DNA of 64,000 bases from Sagittula stellata E-37 (GTDB lineage: Bacteria > Pseudomonadota > Alphaproteobacteria > Rhodobacterales > Rhodobacteraceae), in assembly GCF_039724765.1 (NCBI RefSeq), contig NZ_CP155729.1, forward strand, positions 3,295,501 to 3,359,500, read 5' to 3'. The notes under the pieces are model-generated. The model saw only the letters and a list, made by a program, of their open reading frames with translations, had not been told where the DNA came from and ran no database searches. How positions within the stretch are numbered: position 1 is the first letter of the stretch; each line of letters opens with the position of its first letter. Below are positions 44,670-52,607 of the stretch, piece after piece. Made by a program: the position numbers and the translations under genes.

Positions 44670-44759
44670 TGGCGGAGACGAAGGGATTCGAACCCTCGAG
44701 ACGGTTTCCCGCCTACTCCCTTAGCAGGGGAGCGCCTTCGACCACTCGGCCACGTCTCC
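44670..44759 (-). tRNA. tRNA-Ser (anticodon GCT)
   Basis: The minus strand folds into a serine tRNA of 90 nt. The acceptor stem pairs GGAGACG with CGTCTCC followed by GCCA, the anticodon stem-loop is CTCCC-CTGCTAA-GGGAG with anticodon GCT, and the variable arm is long, as in serine tRNAs. CCA is encoded. It reads AGC/AGU codons. It sits inside the IS- and repeat-rich region between copies 1 and 2 of the ~80-bp repeat. Confidence 0.93.
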
Positions 44760-44884
44760 GTCGACGCGTATAGCCAAGCAAACATAGGAATTACAAGGTG
44801 AAACTGCCTTCTGAGCGAGAAAACTTCCTTACATCGAAAACCGCATCAAGTGGCACCGAGCGGCACCAAGTTTGGGCAAGATCT

Positions 44885-44957
44885 GTGTTAGGTGACACAC
44901 ATTCTTGCAGTGAAGCCGGAAGAGCCCCGAAGAGATCGGTAGTGACCGGATAGGCCT
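44885..44957 (-). repeat. ~80-bp mosaic-region repeat, copy 2 (inverted)
   Basis: The plus strand reads GTGTTAGGTGACACACATTC and then CTTGCAGTGAAGCC, the reverse complement of copy 1. The copies face each other around tRNA-Ser. The IS5-family element at 44960 abuts this copy. Confidence 0.85.
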
Positions 44958-44979
44958 TAGGGTCAGGACTCGTTCTCTC

Positions 44980-45412
44980 TCAAAGCCAGAAGATCACGGT
45001 CGCAGCGAGTGCGATCGCTGAGAAGAAGGTCTTTGGGCATCGGTCATAACGGGTCGCCACCCGTCTCCAATCCTTGAGCCTGCCGAACATGATCTCGATC
45101 CGGTTGCGACGCTTGTACCTGCGCTTGTCGTACGGGACGGGCGTCTTCCGTTTCGTCCGGCCCGGGATGCAAGGGCGTATCTTCTTGTCTTGCAAGGCTT
45201 CTCTGAACCAGTCGGCATCGTAGCCGCGATCTCCGAGCAGCCATTTCACGTCTGGCAGCCCGCCGACCAGCGCACGCGCCCCGATGTAGTCGCTGACGGG
45301 GCCGGCAGTCAGGAACAGGTCGATGGGCCGGCCATGGCTGTCGCAGACGGCGTGCAACTTCGTGTTCATGCCTCCCTTCGTCCGGCCAATCAGCCGTCCA
45401 CGCCCCCCTTTT
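44980..45412 (-). CDS. IS5-family transposase, C-terminal part (orfB, made by frameshift)
   Basis: This is the catalytic C-terminal part of the DDE transposase. After the shift site it reads RGRLIGRTKGGMNTKLHAVC. The second catalytic Asp is in VKWLLGDRGYDADWFREAL, and the Glu region is RIEIMFGRLKDWRRVATRYD. A free ATG exists at 45369, but fusion to orfA by frameshifting in an A-run followed by a G-run (about 45400-45412) is the normal mode for this group. No internal damage is seen. Confidence 0.85.
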
Positions 45413-45743
45413 TCACGCCCAGGCTGGACGCCGTGCGATGGGCCTTCAGATGAGTTGCGTCGATCATCACGGTCGTCTCCTCACCATGCTCGCCCGCCAG
45501 CCCAGCCATGATCCGGGCGAAGACGCCTCTATCGCTCCACCGCTTCCAGCGGTTGTAGAGTGTCTTGTGCGGGCCGTATTCCCTTGGCGCATCTCGCCAC
45601 CGCAATCCATTGCGATTGATAAAGATAATACCGCTCAGAACGCGCCGGTCATCAACCCGGGGCTTGCCGTGCGACTTGGGGAAGTAAGGCTCCAGACGCG
45701 CCATCTGCGCATCGCTCAACCAGTAGAGATCAGACATGTTCAC
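45390..45743 (-). CDS. IS5-family transposase, N-terminal part (orfA)
   Basis: The 117-residue part starts MNMSDLYWLSDAQMARLEPY, has RVDDRRVLSGIIFINRNGLR and the first catalytic Asp in TTVMIDATHLKAHRTASSLG, and ends just after KKGG. The coding strand there has A5 followed by G6, a slippery sequence that allows ribosomes to enter orfB. Confidence 0.87.
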   Translation of the reverse strand: MNMSDLYWLSDAQMARLEPYFPKSHGKPRVDDRRVLSGIIFINRNGLRWRDAPREYGPHKTLYNRWKRWSDRGVFARIMAGLAGEHGEETTVMIDATHLKAHRTASSLGVKKGGVDG

Positions 45744-45866
45744 CGCTCGTTTTCGAACGGTGAATCACGCTCGCTCAACCAAATCAATGGGTCCTGAACC
45801 TAGGCCCGGGCATGAGATAGGGATAGCAGTTTCCTGCTATCGGTGGCGATTTTCTGCGTGGCCGGC

Positions 45867-46370
45867 ATGGAAACTATTGGAAGCAGAATAAAAAATGCCG
45901 CCGACAAGGTGGGAGGGCTGGATATTCTTGCCAGCCGAATTGAGGGGATGTCGCGTCGATCTTTGTCCGACTATGTGAATGGAAAAACTGATCCCAAGGT
46001 CTCTTTGATTGAGAAAATCGCGAGGGAAACATGCGTTCCGGTCGGTTGGCTGGTGACTGGCGAGGGCAACATGGTCCAAGCTCAAAGTCAGACGAACGGT
46101 CCCGACCGGGGAGTAGATTGGGTGATCAACGGACCGGAGGGCGCGGTCGAGGTCCAGGCCAAACGCTACCAGGCAAGTCAATCTCGTGCCGAAATCGACA
46201 TCGATCGCCTGGAACGCGCCATTCTGACGATTGAACGCGGGATCGAGGACTTGGAAGTTCGCCCCACGAGTTCTGAAAAGGCCGAGTTGATCGCCGCCGC
46301 CTACCAGATGTACCAGGCTCCGACCGCCAACACCGACCAGCTCATCCTGAGGATGGTGAAAGGTTCATAA
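45867..46370 (+). CDS. Phage-repressor-like helix-turn-helix protein
   Basis: The 167-residue protein has an N-terminal XRE/CI-like DNA-binding domain (residues 1-60: RIKNAADKVGGLDILASRIE, MSRRSLSDYVNGKTDPKVSL, CVPVGWLVTGEGN) and a C-terminal helical part with RAEIDIDRLERAILTIERGI. The ATG at 45867 is preferred; a GTG at 45843 would add eight residues. Lower G+C than the neighbouring chromosome and its place right after an insertion sequence suggest a phage or island origin. It may control the two small genes downstream at 47050, which is only a guess. Confidence 0.75.
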   Translation: METIGSRIKNAADKVGGLDILASRIEGMSRRSLSDYVNGKTDPKVSLIEKIARETCVPVGWLVTGEGNMVQAQSQTNGPDRGVDWVINGPEGAVEVQAKRYQASQSRAEIDIDRLERAILTIERGIEDLEVRPTSSEKAELIAAAYQMYQAPTANTDQLILRMVKGS

Positions 46371-47049
46371 ATCACAAACGCGCAAGCATGCCGGACCTGG
46401 GCAGAAGTCAATTCGGGGCTGCAGCAAGATATACTTGGAAAACCTCGCCATAGCCGGTCTTCTGAGCCAAGCGCGTCTGACAGCCGAGGTCAGCCCTTAC
46501 ACGACATTCGCGTCTCGCGCAGACGAGATCAGGTGCTGGAAACAAGGGCGGAGAGCTGCTGTTCGCCGCGAATTGCATGAACGTCCGCGATCCGCAGGAA
46601 GCGGACGAGGCGCTACTCGCCAGTAATACTGTCGAACTGCTCAAAAACGCTTAACCGAGACGCCCCCGTTACCGAATTCGTGAGCCTAGAATGTGACCCA
46701 CATCACCTTGGCAAACTGCGATGCCGTCGGGAAGGGGTATCAACTACGTCATTTCTCAATGAAAATCGGGCTACTTCTCGGGTTAGTTCTAGGCGGAAAT
46801 AAAAAAATCAGCGAAGTGCTTACGGTCCATGCAACTCTTACGGAATTTCGTGTTAGTGTTCTAGGCAGGCAATTGATCGAATCACTCCTGATCGGGCGGC
46901 CATCCGAAAAGCCGTTTCAGCGACGTTCGCATTTTTTATGGCCAGAGACAGTAAGTGTTTCGGCCTTAGCGCAAATGTAAGTTTGGGACGGTGTGCATAT
47001 ATAAGTAGCGACGGCACGACAGAAGAAAACGCATAAATCAACCCCGGAT
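46371..47049. other. Low-G+C stretch with possible gene remains
   Basis: No intact gene is supported over 679 bp. A plus-strand frame ending at 46652-46654 reads AANCMNVRDPQEADEALLAS and then NTVELLKNA, which looks like a coding tail, but its upstream part is interrupted. Another frame reads ENLAIAGLLSQARLTAEV. They may be pieces of one decayed gene. The part 46690-47049 is AT-rich and probably holds the promoter of the next gene. Confidence 0.35.
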
Positions 47050-47331
47050 ATGGAAATGAAACGAACGGTATTTTTGCTTTCCTATTGCAGCTTAGCCTTG
47101 GGCCATTCGGTTCTGGCTGACGAAAATCGGCCCGTTGATCACATGTATTCGCAATGTGTACAAAACGGCGGCACATACTCCGGAGGCACCTGCTCCTACG
47201 ACAACGGGTATTCGGGAGATGGTACAAGCAGTGGTGGAAGCGGGCTGGGGACTTTAATCGTTGTAGGCATCGCCGCCTTGCTTTTATGCGGTGCGATGGA
47301 GTGCTTCGATGACAAGGAAGAGGCTAAATGA
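47050..47331 (+). CDS. Small exported protein of unknown function
   Basis: The 93-residue product has a signal peptide (MEMKRTVFLLSYCSLALGHS, cut near VLA), a Cys-containing Gly/Ser/Tyr-rich middle (CVQNGGTYSGGTCSYDNGYS) and a C-terminal hydrophobic segment (GTLIVVGIAALLLCGAMEC) followed by an acidic tail. The start could also be the ATG at 47056. It overlaps the next gene by four bases (ATGA), so both are probably made together. No known family was recognised. Confidence 0.65.
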   Translation: MEMKRTVFLLSYCSLALGHSVLADENRPVDHMYSQCVQNGGTYSGGTCSYDNGYSGDGTSSGGSGLGTLIVVGIAALLLCGAMECFDDKEEAK

Positions 47332-48176
47332 ACTCTCTTCTACATGGCGCGGTGATTGTTGGGCTTTCTTGCGGGATCGGTACGTCGGTCTGGGCACAGT
47401 CCAGCCCAGAGGTCCGCATGGAGAACGCACGCCAGTACTACGAGGCCTGTCTGGCCTCGGGAGACTGCCAATCGGGAAGTGCGAACCGAGACAACGTGTT
47501 TGACCCGGCGGGACGAATCCTCGAAGACGCCTTCACAAGCTATCTCAACGGTATCTTCTCAATCCCAGGTCAGGCGTCCACCCGTATCGACACGCGGTCC
47601 GTCTGGGACATTCCCGATCCGATCTGGGCCGCGACCCTTGATCCGGGTTCGAAATTCTGGGGAATGGGAGAAGGGACGGACCCCAATGCCCTTGCTTCCG
47701 AAATAGTGACTTGGATGAAAGCGATTGGTTGGCAACCGTTTGGCGGCGTCGTGCGGCGTACTAGGGGGCGCTATGCCTACTCGGCTGGCTCCCTGCCGCC
47801 CGAAATGCAGACGAATGTCCAAGAGGGCTACAAGGACTTCACCCCCCAACCACCCCAAGATCTGGAATGGCTGGACGGAACCGATTTCCTTGGTGCGGTC
47901 TGGATGACCGAATATGCTTTGGACCAAGCAAGGCTGGATTGGCGCAACTCAGGTTTGCAGCTTGGCGCGTACCAGTCGAATGGTCAGCCATTTCGTCTGA
48001 ATGTCAGTCCCTACGACAATGCAGATGTCCTAGCCGACCTGCCCGCTGGCCGACATGCCCTCGAAGAAATGCACTGTGAATCAGGCTCTCCCGATGTCGT
48101 TTGGTGCCAAGTCGTGATGCGCGGTCCTTACGGCGGATTTTATATCGGCTGGACGCGCGCAGCCGCATACAGATGA
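47328..48176 (+). CDS. Exported protein with C-terminal SH3-like domain, function unknown
   Basis: The 282-residue protein has a signal peptide (about residues 1-23, cut near VWAQ). The middle has no recognised fold (DTRSVWDIPDPIWAATLDPG, EIVTWMKAIGWQPFGGVVRR). The last 60 residues look like a bacterial SH3 domain: LNVSPYDNADVLADLPAGRH, then WCQVVMRGPYGGFYIGWTRA. Such domains often bind cell-wall peptides. It is co-translated with the small exported protein before it. Its 3' end is convergent with a truncated methylase gene. Confidence 0.68.
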   Translation: MNSLLHGAVIVGLSCGIGTSVWAQSSPEVRMENARQYYEACLASGDCQSGSANRDNVFDPAGRILEDAFTSYLNGIFSIPGQASTRIDTRSVWDIPDPIWAATLDPGSKFWGMGEGTDPNALASEIVTWMKAIGWQPFGGVVRRTRGRYAYSAGSLPPEMQTNVQEGYKDFTPQPPQDLEWLDGTDFLGAVWMTEYALDQARLDWRNSGLQLGAYQSNGQPFRLNVSPYDNADVLADLPAGRHALEEMHCESGSPDVVWCQVVMRGPYGGFYIGWTRAAAYR

Positions 48177-48596
48177 CCGGCCGGGTGGGCCGGCGCAAAG
48201 GGATGACGCTGGCTGATTGACCCTCTGGACCGGGCTCTTGTTGCGCCCCGGCATGATTGCGTCGAGGTCATGTGTCTTTGCGCCTTTCAATTCGAACGGC
48301 GCGATGATCTCGTTTGATTTTTCGGAGAAATGGCCAAGGGGGAGATCGACGCTCCCCCGCAGTATGCTTTTCTCACTCGCAACCGTGTAGTTCGATCCGG
48401 ATGCAGGACCGGTATATCCAAGGACGCCTTCGACGATCTTGGTTGAAAACTGGCCGTGCAGAGCAGTCTCTTTGAGACCGCCGATGCGCCCGTCCTCGAT
48501 CATGTCGCGCCATTCCTGAAGGTGCTTCAGGTGCGTTTCCGGGATCTCCACGTCCTTCGCATGGCGCGCAATTGTCTTCGGATTGAACAGGGGCAT
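48081..48596 (-). pseudogene. Truncated N-terminal fragment of a type II DNA methylase/restriction enzyme
   Basis: The first 125 residues (MPLFNPKTIARHAKDVEIPE, LHGQFSTKIVEGVLGYTGPA, FELKGAKTHDLDAIMPGRNK SPVQ) look like the N-terminus of large N6-adenine methylase/restriction proteins, whose nuclease-type domain contains such an E-x-K segment. After about 48225 the similarity stops, and the frame runs on as an antisense shadow of the SH3 gene. The methylase core is missing, so the gene is dead. It is probably the relic of a defence system. Confidence 0.65.
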
Positions 48597-49164
48597 GCAA
48601 ACAGTACTTCCAAATTTCCGGCATCCTGTCGCCAGTTAGATTAGATGCAAGCATGAACTTCCAAGGCGGAAAGTGGCCGTTCGAAGCTTTTCACTTTTGA
48701 TGGAGTGTCGACGGTTTGTGCCCACCGTACGATTGGAGGGCGCGCGCGCGTGTACGAAGTGCTGAGCGCATTCCGTACGGCGCAATCATAATATTTCTAT
48801 GCCAGCTGCAGCTCTTTCCGGCGTCGGGGGGGGGAGGCAAGAAGGTCCGTTGAACCGGCTTCGGACCTTCGCTGCGTCCTGCATGGAGGTCGGCTCTGCG
48901 CCGGGACCGGTCAGCTGCTGCGCCTGGCGTGAAGGTCGGCTCTGGGCCAGGCGCGTCAGGCGCTGCCGTCGGGATGACCCTGAGAGGTGTGTCTACTTTC
49001 TGCGCTTCGCTGACATGCGCGCACGGCGCACCGTGCTTTCGTTTTCCGTCCACCTTGGCAACTCTCCTCGCTGGCGCGGCCGAGAACGAGTAAGGGGGGC
49101 GCGCGTCTGGAAGCTCCGCCCCACCTGACCAGGCTTCAGTGAGACCCCTGGCGTGCAGGGTGGC
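48597..49164. other. Stretch without gene before the first long repeat
   Basis: This 568-bp stretch holds no supported gene. It contains two near-copies of AGGTCGGCTCTG at about 48892 and 48932 and a G-run at 48826. A long minus-strand open frame across it has no family marks and runs into the long direct repeat. Confidence 0.4.
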
Positions 49165-49571
49165 TGACCCAAAAATCGTTTGCACGTTCGGAAAACGGAA
49201 TGTGACCGTCTCAGCCCTCTCAAGGCCCTGAGGAAAAAAGATTTTCCCGAACATGCAAATGGCAACCGCAACATGCAACTCGATTTGCATGTTCCGATGA
49301 ACCTACAGGCGCTTCATTTTTCTGCAGATCCCCCGCAGTCCCTATGTTTTCTTGGCGTTTCTTGCTGAGGGTTCATTGACGCCTCCGAAGCCTGGCAGCG
49401 CTGGGATGGCTCTTCCAAGGGCGGTTTTCGGGCTTACTGCATGACACCCATCACAAGCCCGACCAGAGCCGCGATCTGGGCTGGAGCGCCTTATTTCTAA
49501 GGCCTATCCGGTCACTTCCGATCTCTTCGGTGCTCTTCCGGCTTCACTGCAAGAATGTGTGTCACCTAACA
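49165..49571 (+). repeat. ~410-bp direct repeat, copy A
   Basis: It is very similar over its length to 52192-52599, from TGACC-AAAAATCGTTTGCACG to TGTGTCACCTAAC. Inside, GAACATGCAAAT (49249-49260) and ATTTGCATGTTC (49283-49294) form a perfect 12-bp inverted repeat, with another AACATGCAA between them. The right end is a copy of the ~80-bp repeat. The two copies bound a 2.6-kb block of decayed genes. Confidence 0.88.
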
Positions 49572-50625
49572 ATAGGCGACGCAACGCACTCCATCGTCCG
49601 CATCGTCCCAGAGTTCCAGAAGTCTGGACCCGATCACTTGGGCAATGCTCCGTGGGTCGTTCGTCGGCAGGGCGATTTGATCGAGGAATGGCTTCAGCCA
49701 GAGTGACGTTTCCTTGCGCTCCCACTCGAACTGCGTCGTTTCTCCGTCGATGCTGACGTATCGGTAATTCCCCTCCAGCATTGCGCCGAGGGCGGCAGAA
49801 TACGCATCCTGCGAAAGCATGCCCGCATTGCGCGCGATCTACAGCGCAACCTGACTCCAGGCCGTTGAGACACCATCAATGCCGGCGATAAGCCGGAGAG
49901 CAGTATCATCGGCCAGCAAGGTCCAACTTCTCTCCTTGGCGACGACCAACGTATCTACGACCCATGGGCCAACATCTTCGAATACGGCTTCGAAATCCGG
50001 ATGAAGAGTGGTGCCTTCTTCTGGCATGGCGATTGGCAGGCCTCTTGCAATCTCGAGGGTTTGTCTGAGGTTCGAGATGAGGAGATCGGAGGCTTCCTGG
50101 GACATTTCGACTATGCGCGTCCCGTGCTCGTCCGCGACAAGGCTGCCTCGGTGTCCCGCCCCTCCTATTGCATCCACTCTAGCTTGGTAGGCCTCGTGCA
50201 GCAGATCGATGCTGGTCTGGGTGATGTGCAGATCCGGACAGGCTTAAAGGAGGCTGTCTACAAATCCGAGGGTCTGGGCGCCGTATAGGGTGACGGGATC
50301 GACGATCAGGCCAGGCGTAGCCAGAACCGATTGTGTCGCCGCATTTCTCTCGGCGGCGGTACCGAGGGCCATCTTGATCTTGATGTTGCCATGGTGCCGA
50401 AGGAAATCCCAGAAATCGAAGACCGTGCCTCCACCGGCGGCGGCCAACAACGCTATGGGGGCTTTCCCTGAAGCGTAGGCCTCCTCGATGCGCTTGACCT
50501 GCTCTGCGCGCTCCTTGGCGCTTTCGAAGATGGGCCGAAAACTGCCTTCCAGATCATTCTCATCGATCCGCAGCAGCAGGTCTGGCAGCAGGGGGCTGTC
50601 GCCCTGGTCTGGCATCAGGGGGGAG
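49566..50625 (-). pseudogene. Decayed gene, possibly with a C-terminal PIN-like domain
   Basis: One reading frame runs from about 50625 to 49566 with two in-frame stop codons (TAA at 50244-50246 and TAG at 49839-49841). Between the stops it reads as normal protein: ATPGLIVDPVTLYGAQTLGF, DLHITQTSIDLLHEAYQARV, WVVDTLVVAKERSWTLLADD, then SIDGETTQFEWERKE. The spaced acidic residues (IVDPVTLY, LLADDTAL) recall a PIN-type nuclease, but this is a weak call. The N-terminus is cut at the junction with IS remnant 2. Confidence 0.55.
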
Positions 50626-51295
50626 GCTCGAGGTGAACTCGACCGCGCGTATGCCGCCGGTTTCCGTGTCCATGGCGATGTGAACCTTGCGCCATTGCCT
50701 CCGGCGGGAGGAGCGATGCTTCCGGGCCGGCCATGCGCCATCGCCACCGAACGTCACCCCCGTGCTGTCCGCTGCCCGGCCGTGCATCGCGCGGTGATGT
50801 CACGAGAGGGGATAAGCAGGTTCAAGGGCTTGCCCGAGCGGCGACAGGGGATCTGACCCCGATCCGCGCTTGCCGTCGGCACAGCGCCGAACAGTCCGGA
50901 GCCCGCCGGTCGCGCCCAGCCATCCGGATCGGGCTCTCGACCGGCCCGACCGTCTGCAGAAGCGGAAGGCCGAACAGGCCGGGGCTCCGCCCGTTCAGGG
51001 CTGAAACGATCCCCCGGATCGTTGCCGAGACGCCCCTCACCCTCCAGCGTCAGGCAGGTTTGGATCGCGGCGTCCGAGAACGTCTCGGGCCGCCCCCGTT
51101 TACCGGTCTTTCCGGCGTGCCGGACCGTGTCGGGATCAAACCAGACCGAGAGCGAACCCCGCCGGCGCAGCGCAGTGTTTTATTCGGACCAGTCCGTCGT
51201 ACGATAGCGGGTGGGAGAGGGCCTCGGCATGACACCGATCCAACGCACTGGATTCCTATAGTGAATCCTCATCACTGATATGTTCAACAAGCCCC
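50626..51295 (-). pseudogene. Decayed IS5-family transposase (remnant 2)
   Basis: The minus-strand fragment DSTGVTFGGDGAWPARKHRS followed by RRRQWRKVHIAMDTETGGIR AVEFTSS is typical of the middle of IS5-family transposases and ends at the junction near 50626. Upstream frames give further pieces up to about 51210. The outer end GGGGCTTGTTGAACATATC (reverse complement of 51277-51295) looks like the terminal inverted repeat. Several frames are broken and the C-terminal third is missing. Confidence 0.75.
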
Positions 51296-52191
51296 GCCAA
51301 CTGTGCCAATACGGGCATAAGACCCCGTGCAGCGGATCACGTGATCGAACCATGACCCGCCGGGGTCTGTGTACGACGCATGAGAGATATCGAGCCATCC
51401 GATAGCCGGGTACTGAGCCTCCGCCCAAATTGCCTGCCCGTAGACCCCCTCCATGATCAACGTATCGATGACGCAGTAAACGCCAGACGATCCAATGTGG
51501 ATCCCTTTTGTGTTCTCGGTGCGTAGGGTCCTGATCGTGACGCGCCTGCCGGTGACGTCCACCGCGTGACTATAGGACGCCTGATCCGCTACATCGGTCA
51601 GACTGCCTTCGACCGCAACTTCTTCCAGATCGTAACCGCTGCCCGGGATACTCACGCCGGTCGCAAAATGCGTGCCCCGCAGTTTTATGACGCCGCCCGT
51701 TTGTGCGTTGGCCTTCGCCAGTATGACCTCTGCCCGGTTGTCCTCAGCGCGTTTTGGTTTGCCCTGTTTTCCAGGCGCCCATCACCTCCCTGAGATTCGA
51801 ACATTAGTCCCGTCGGCGCTGTCACCGCTGATACGGTGCCGGTGCCGCCGCCGGACGCGGTGAAGGTCTCCGTCGCAGTAATCGTGCCCGAGACGTCCTA
51901 GAGAACCAGCTGTCCCTTGATGTTATGGCTCGGCGCCGGTGACGTATGACCGACAGTTGCCGTCGCGCCGCCCGAGAAGGTTACCGTCTCATCCCTCACG
52001 GGCACACCAACCGGTCCCGACACTTCCACGATATGGTATGGCTGGTTTTCCAGCTTCGCCACGATATTGGTGTTTTTGTGGGACATAAACCGCATGACCC
52101 CAATGGAAGCATGTCCGTCTTCGCAGTTCAGATACACCCTCGACGCTTGGCAACCGTCCCGTCCTGCGTCTGTCTGCTCCACCGCGCGCCT
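51284..52191 (-). pseudogene. Remnant of phage tail-like gene(s) with a beta-helix region
   Basis: From 52191 downward the minus strand encodes GVMRFMSHKNTNIVAKLENQ, PVRDETVTFSGGATATVGHT, a TAG at 51898-51900, then DVSGTITATETFTASGGGTG in the same frame. A frameshift near 51700-51750 leads to TGGVIKLRGTHFATGVSIPG and a right-handed beta-helix-like stretch (RRVTIRTLRTENTKGIHIGS) that ends in the IS inverted repeat. The pattern fits phage tail-fibre or tailspike proteins. The gene is broken at both ends. Confidence 0.55.
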
Positions 52192-52599
52192 TGACCAAAA
52201 AATCGTTTGCACGTTCGGAAAACGGAATGTGGCCGTCTCAACCCTCTCAAATCCCTGAGGAAAAAAGATTTTCCCGAACATGCAAATGGCAACCGGAACA
52301 TGCAACGCGATTTGCATGTTCCGATGAACCTACAGGCGCCTCATTTTTCTGCGGATCGCCCGCAGAACCCATGTTTTCTTGGCTCGTCTTGCTGAGGGTT
52401 CATTGACGCTCCCGAAGCCTGGCAGCGCTGGGTGGGCTCTTACAAGGGCGGTTTTCGAGTTTACTGCATGACACCCATCACAAGCCCGGCCAGAGCCGCA
52501 ACGTGGGTCAAATGCCCTTAATTATATGGCTCATCCGGGCACTTTCGCTCTCTTCGGGACACTTCCGGCTTCACTGCAAGAATGTGTGTCACCTAACAC
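52192..52599 (+). repeat. ~410-bp direct repeat, copy B
   Basis: This is the second copy of the repeat at 49165-49571. The inverted repeat GAACATGCAAAT/ATTTGCATGTTC is at 52276-52287 and 52310-52321. Its right end GCAAGAATGTGTGTCACCTA lies only about nine bases from the stop codon of the BatD-like gene, so it marks the right border of the mosaic region. Confidence 0.88.
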
Positions 52600-52607
52600 C
52601 AGCCCGA

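Larger units (their letters stand above)
44960..45800 (-). mobile_element. IS5-family (IS427-group-like) insertion sequence
   Basis: The element is 841 bp. Its ends are GGGTCAGGACTC on the left and the reverse complement of GTCCTGAACC on the right, giving inverted repeats of the form GGNTCAGGAC. A TA duplication flanks it (44958-44959 and 45801-45802). It carries a transposase split over two frames, as is usual for this group. The right flank does not continue the repeat on the left flank, so the neighbourhood was rearranged. Confidence 0.85.

Noticed and set aside
44670..44759. tRNA-Ser as a proven attachment site of the island
   Set aside because: No second copy of the tRNA 3' end and no integrase gene were found in the window, so the idea stays unproven.
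46693..46980. Open frame of 95 residues starting at a GTG
   Set aside because: It has no ribosome-binding site, no family resemblance and lies in an AT-rich stretch that more probably is a promoter region.
48691..49290. Minus-strand open frame of 199 residues entering the long repeat
   Set aside because: Its first 42 residues come from the repeat itself and recur in the second copy; the rest has no protein-like features.
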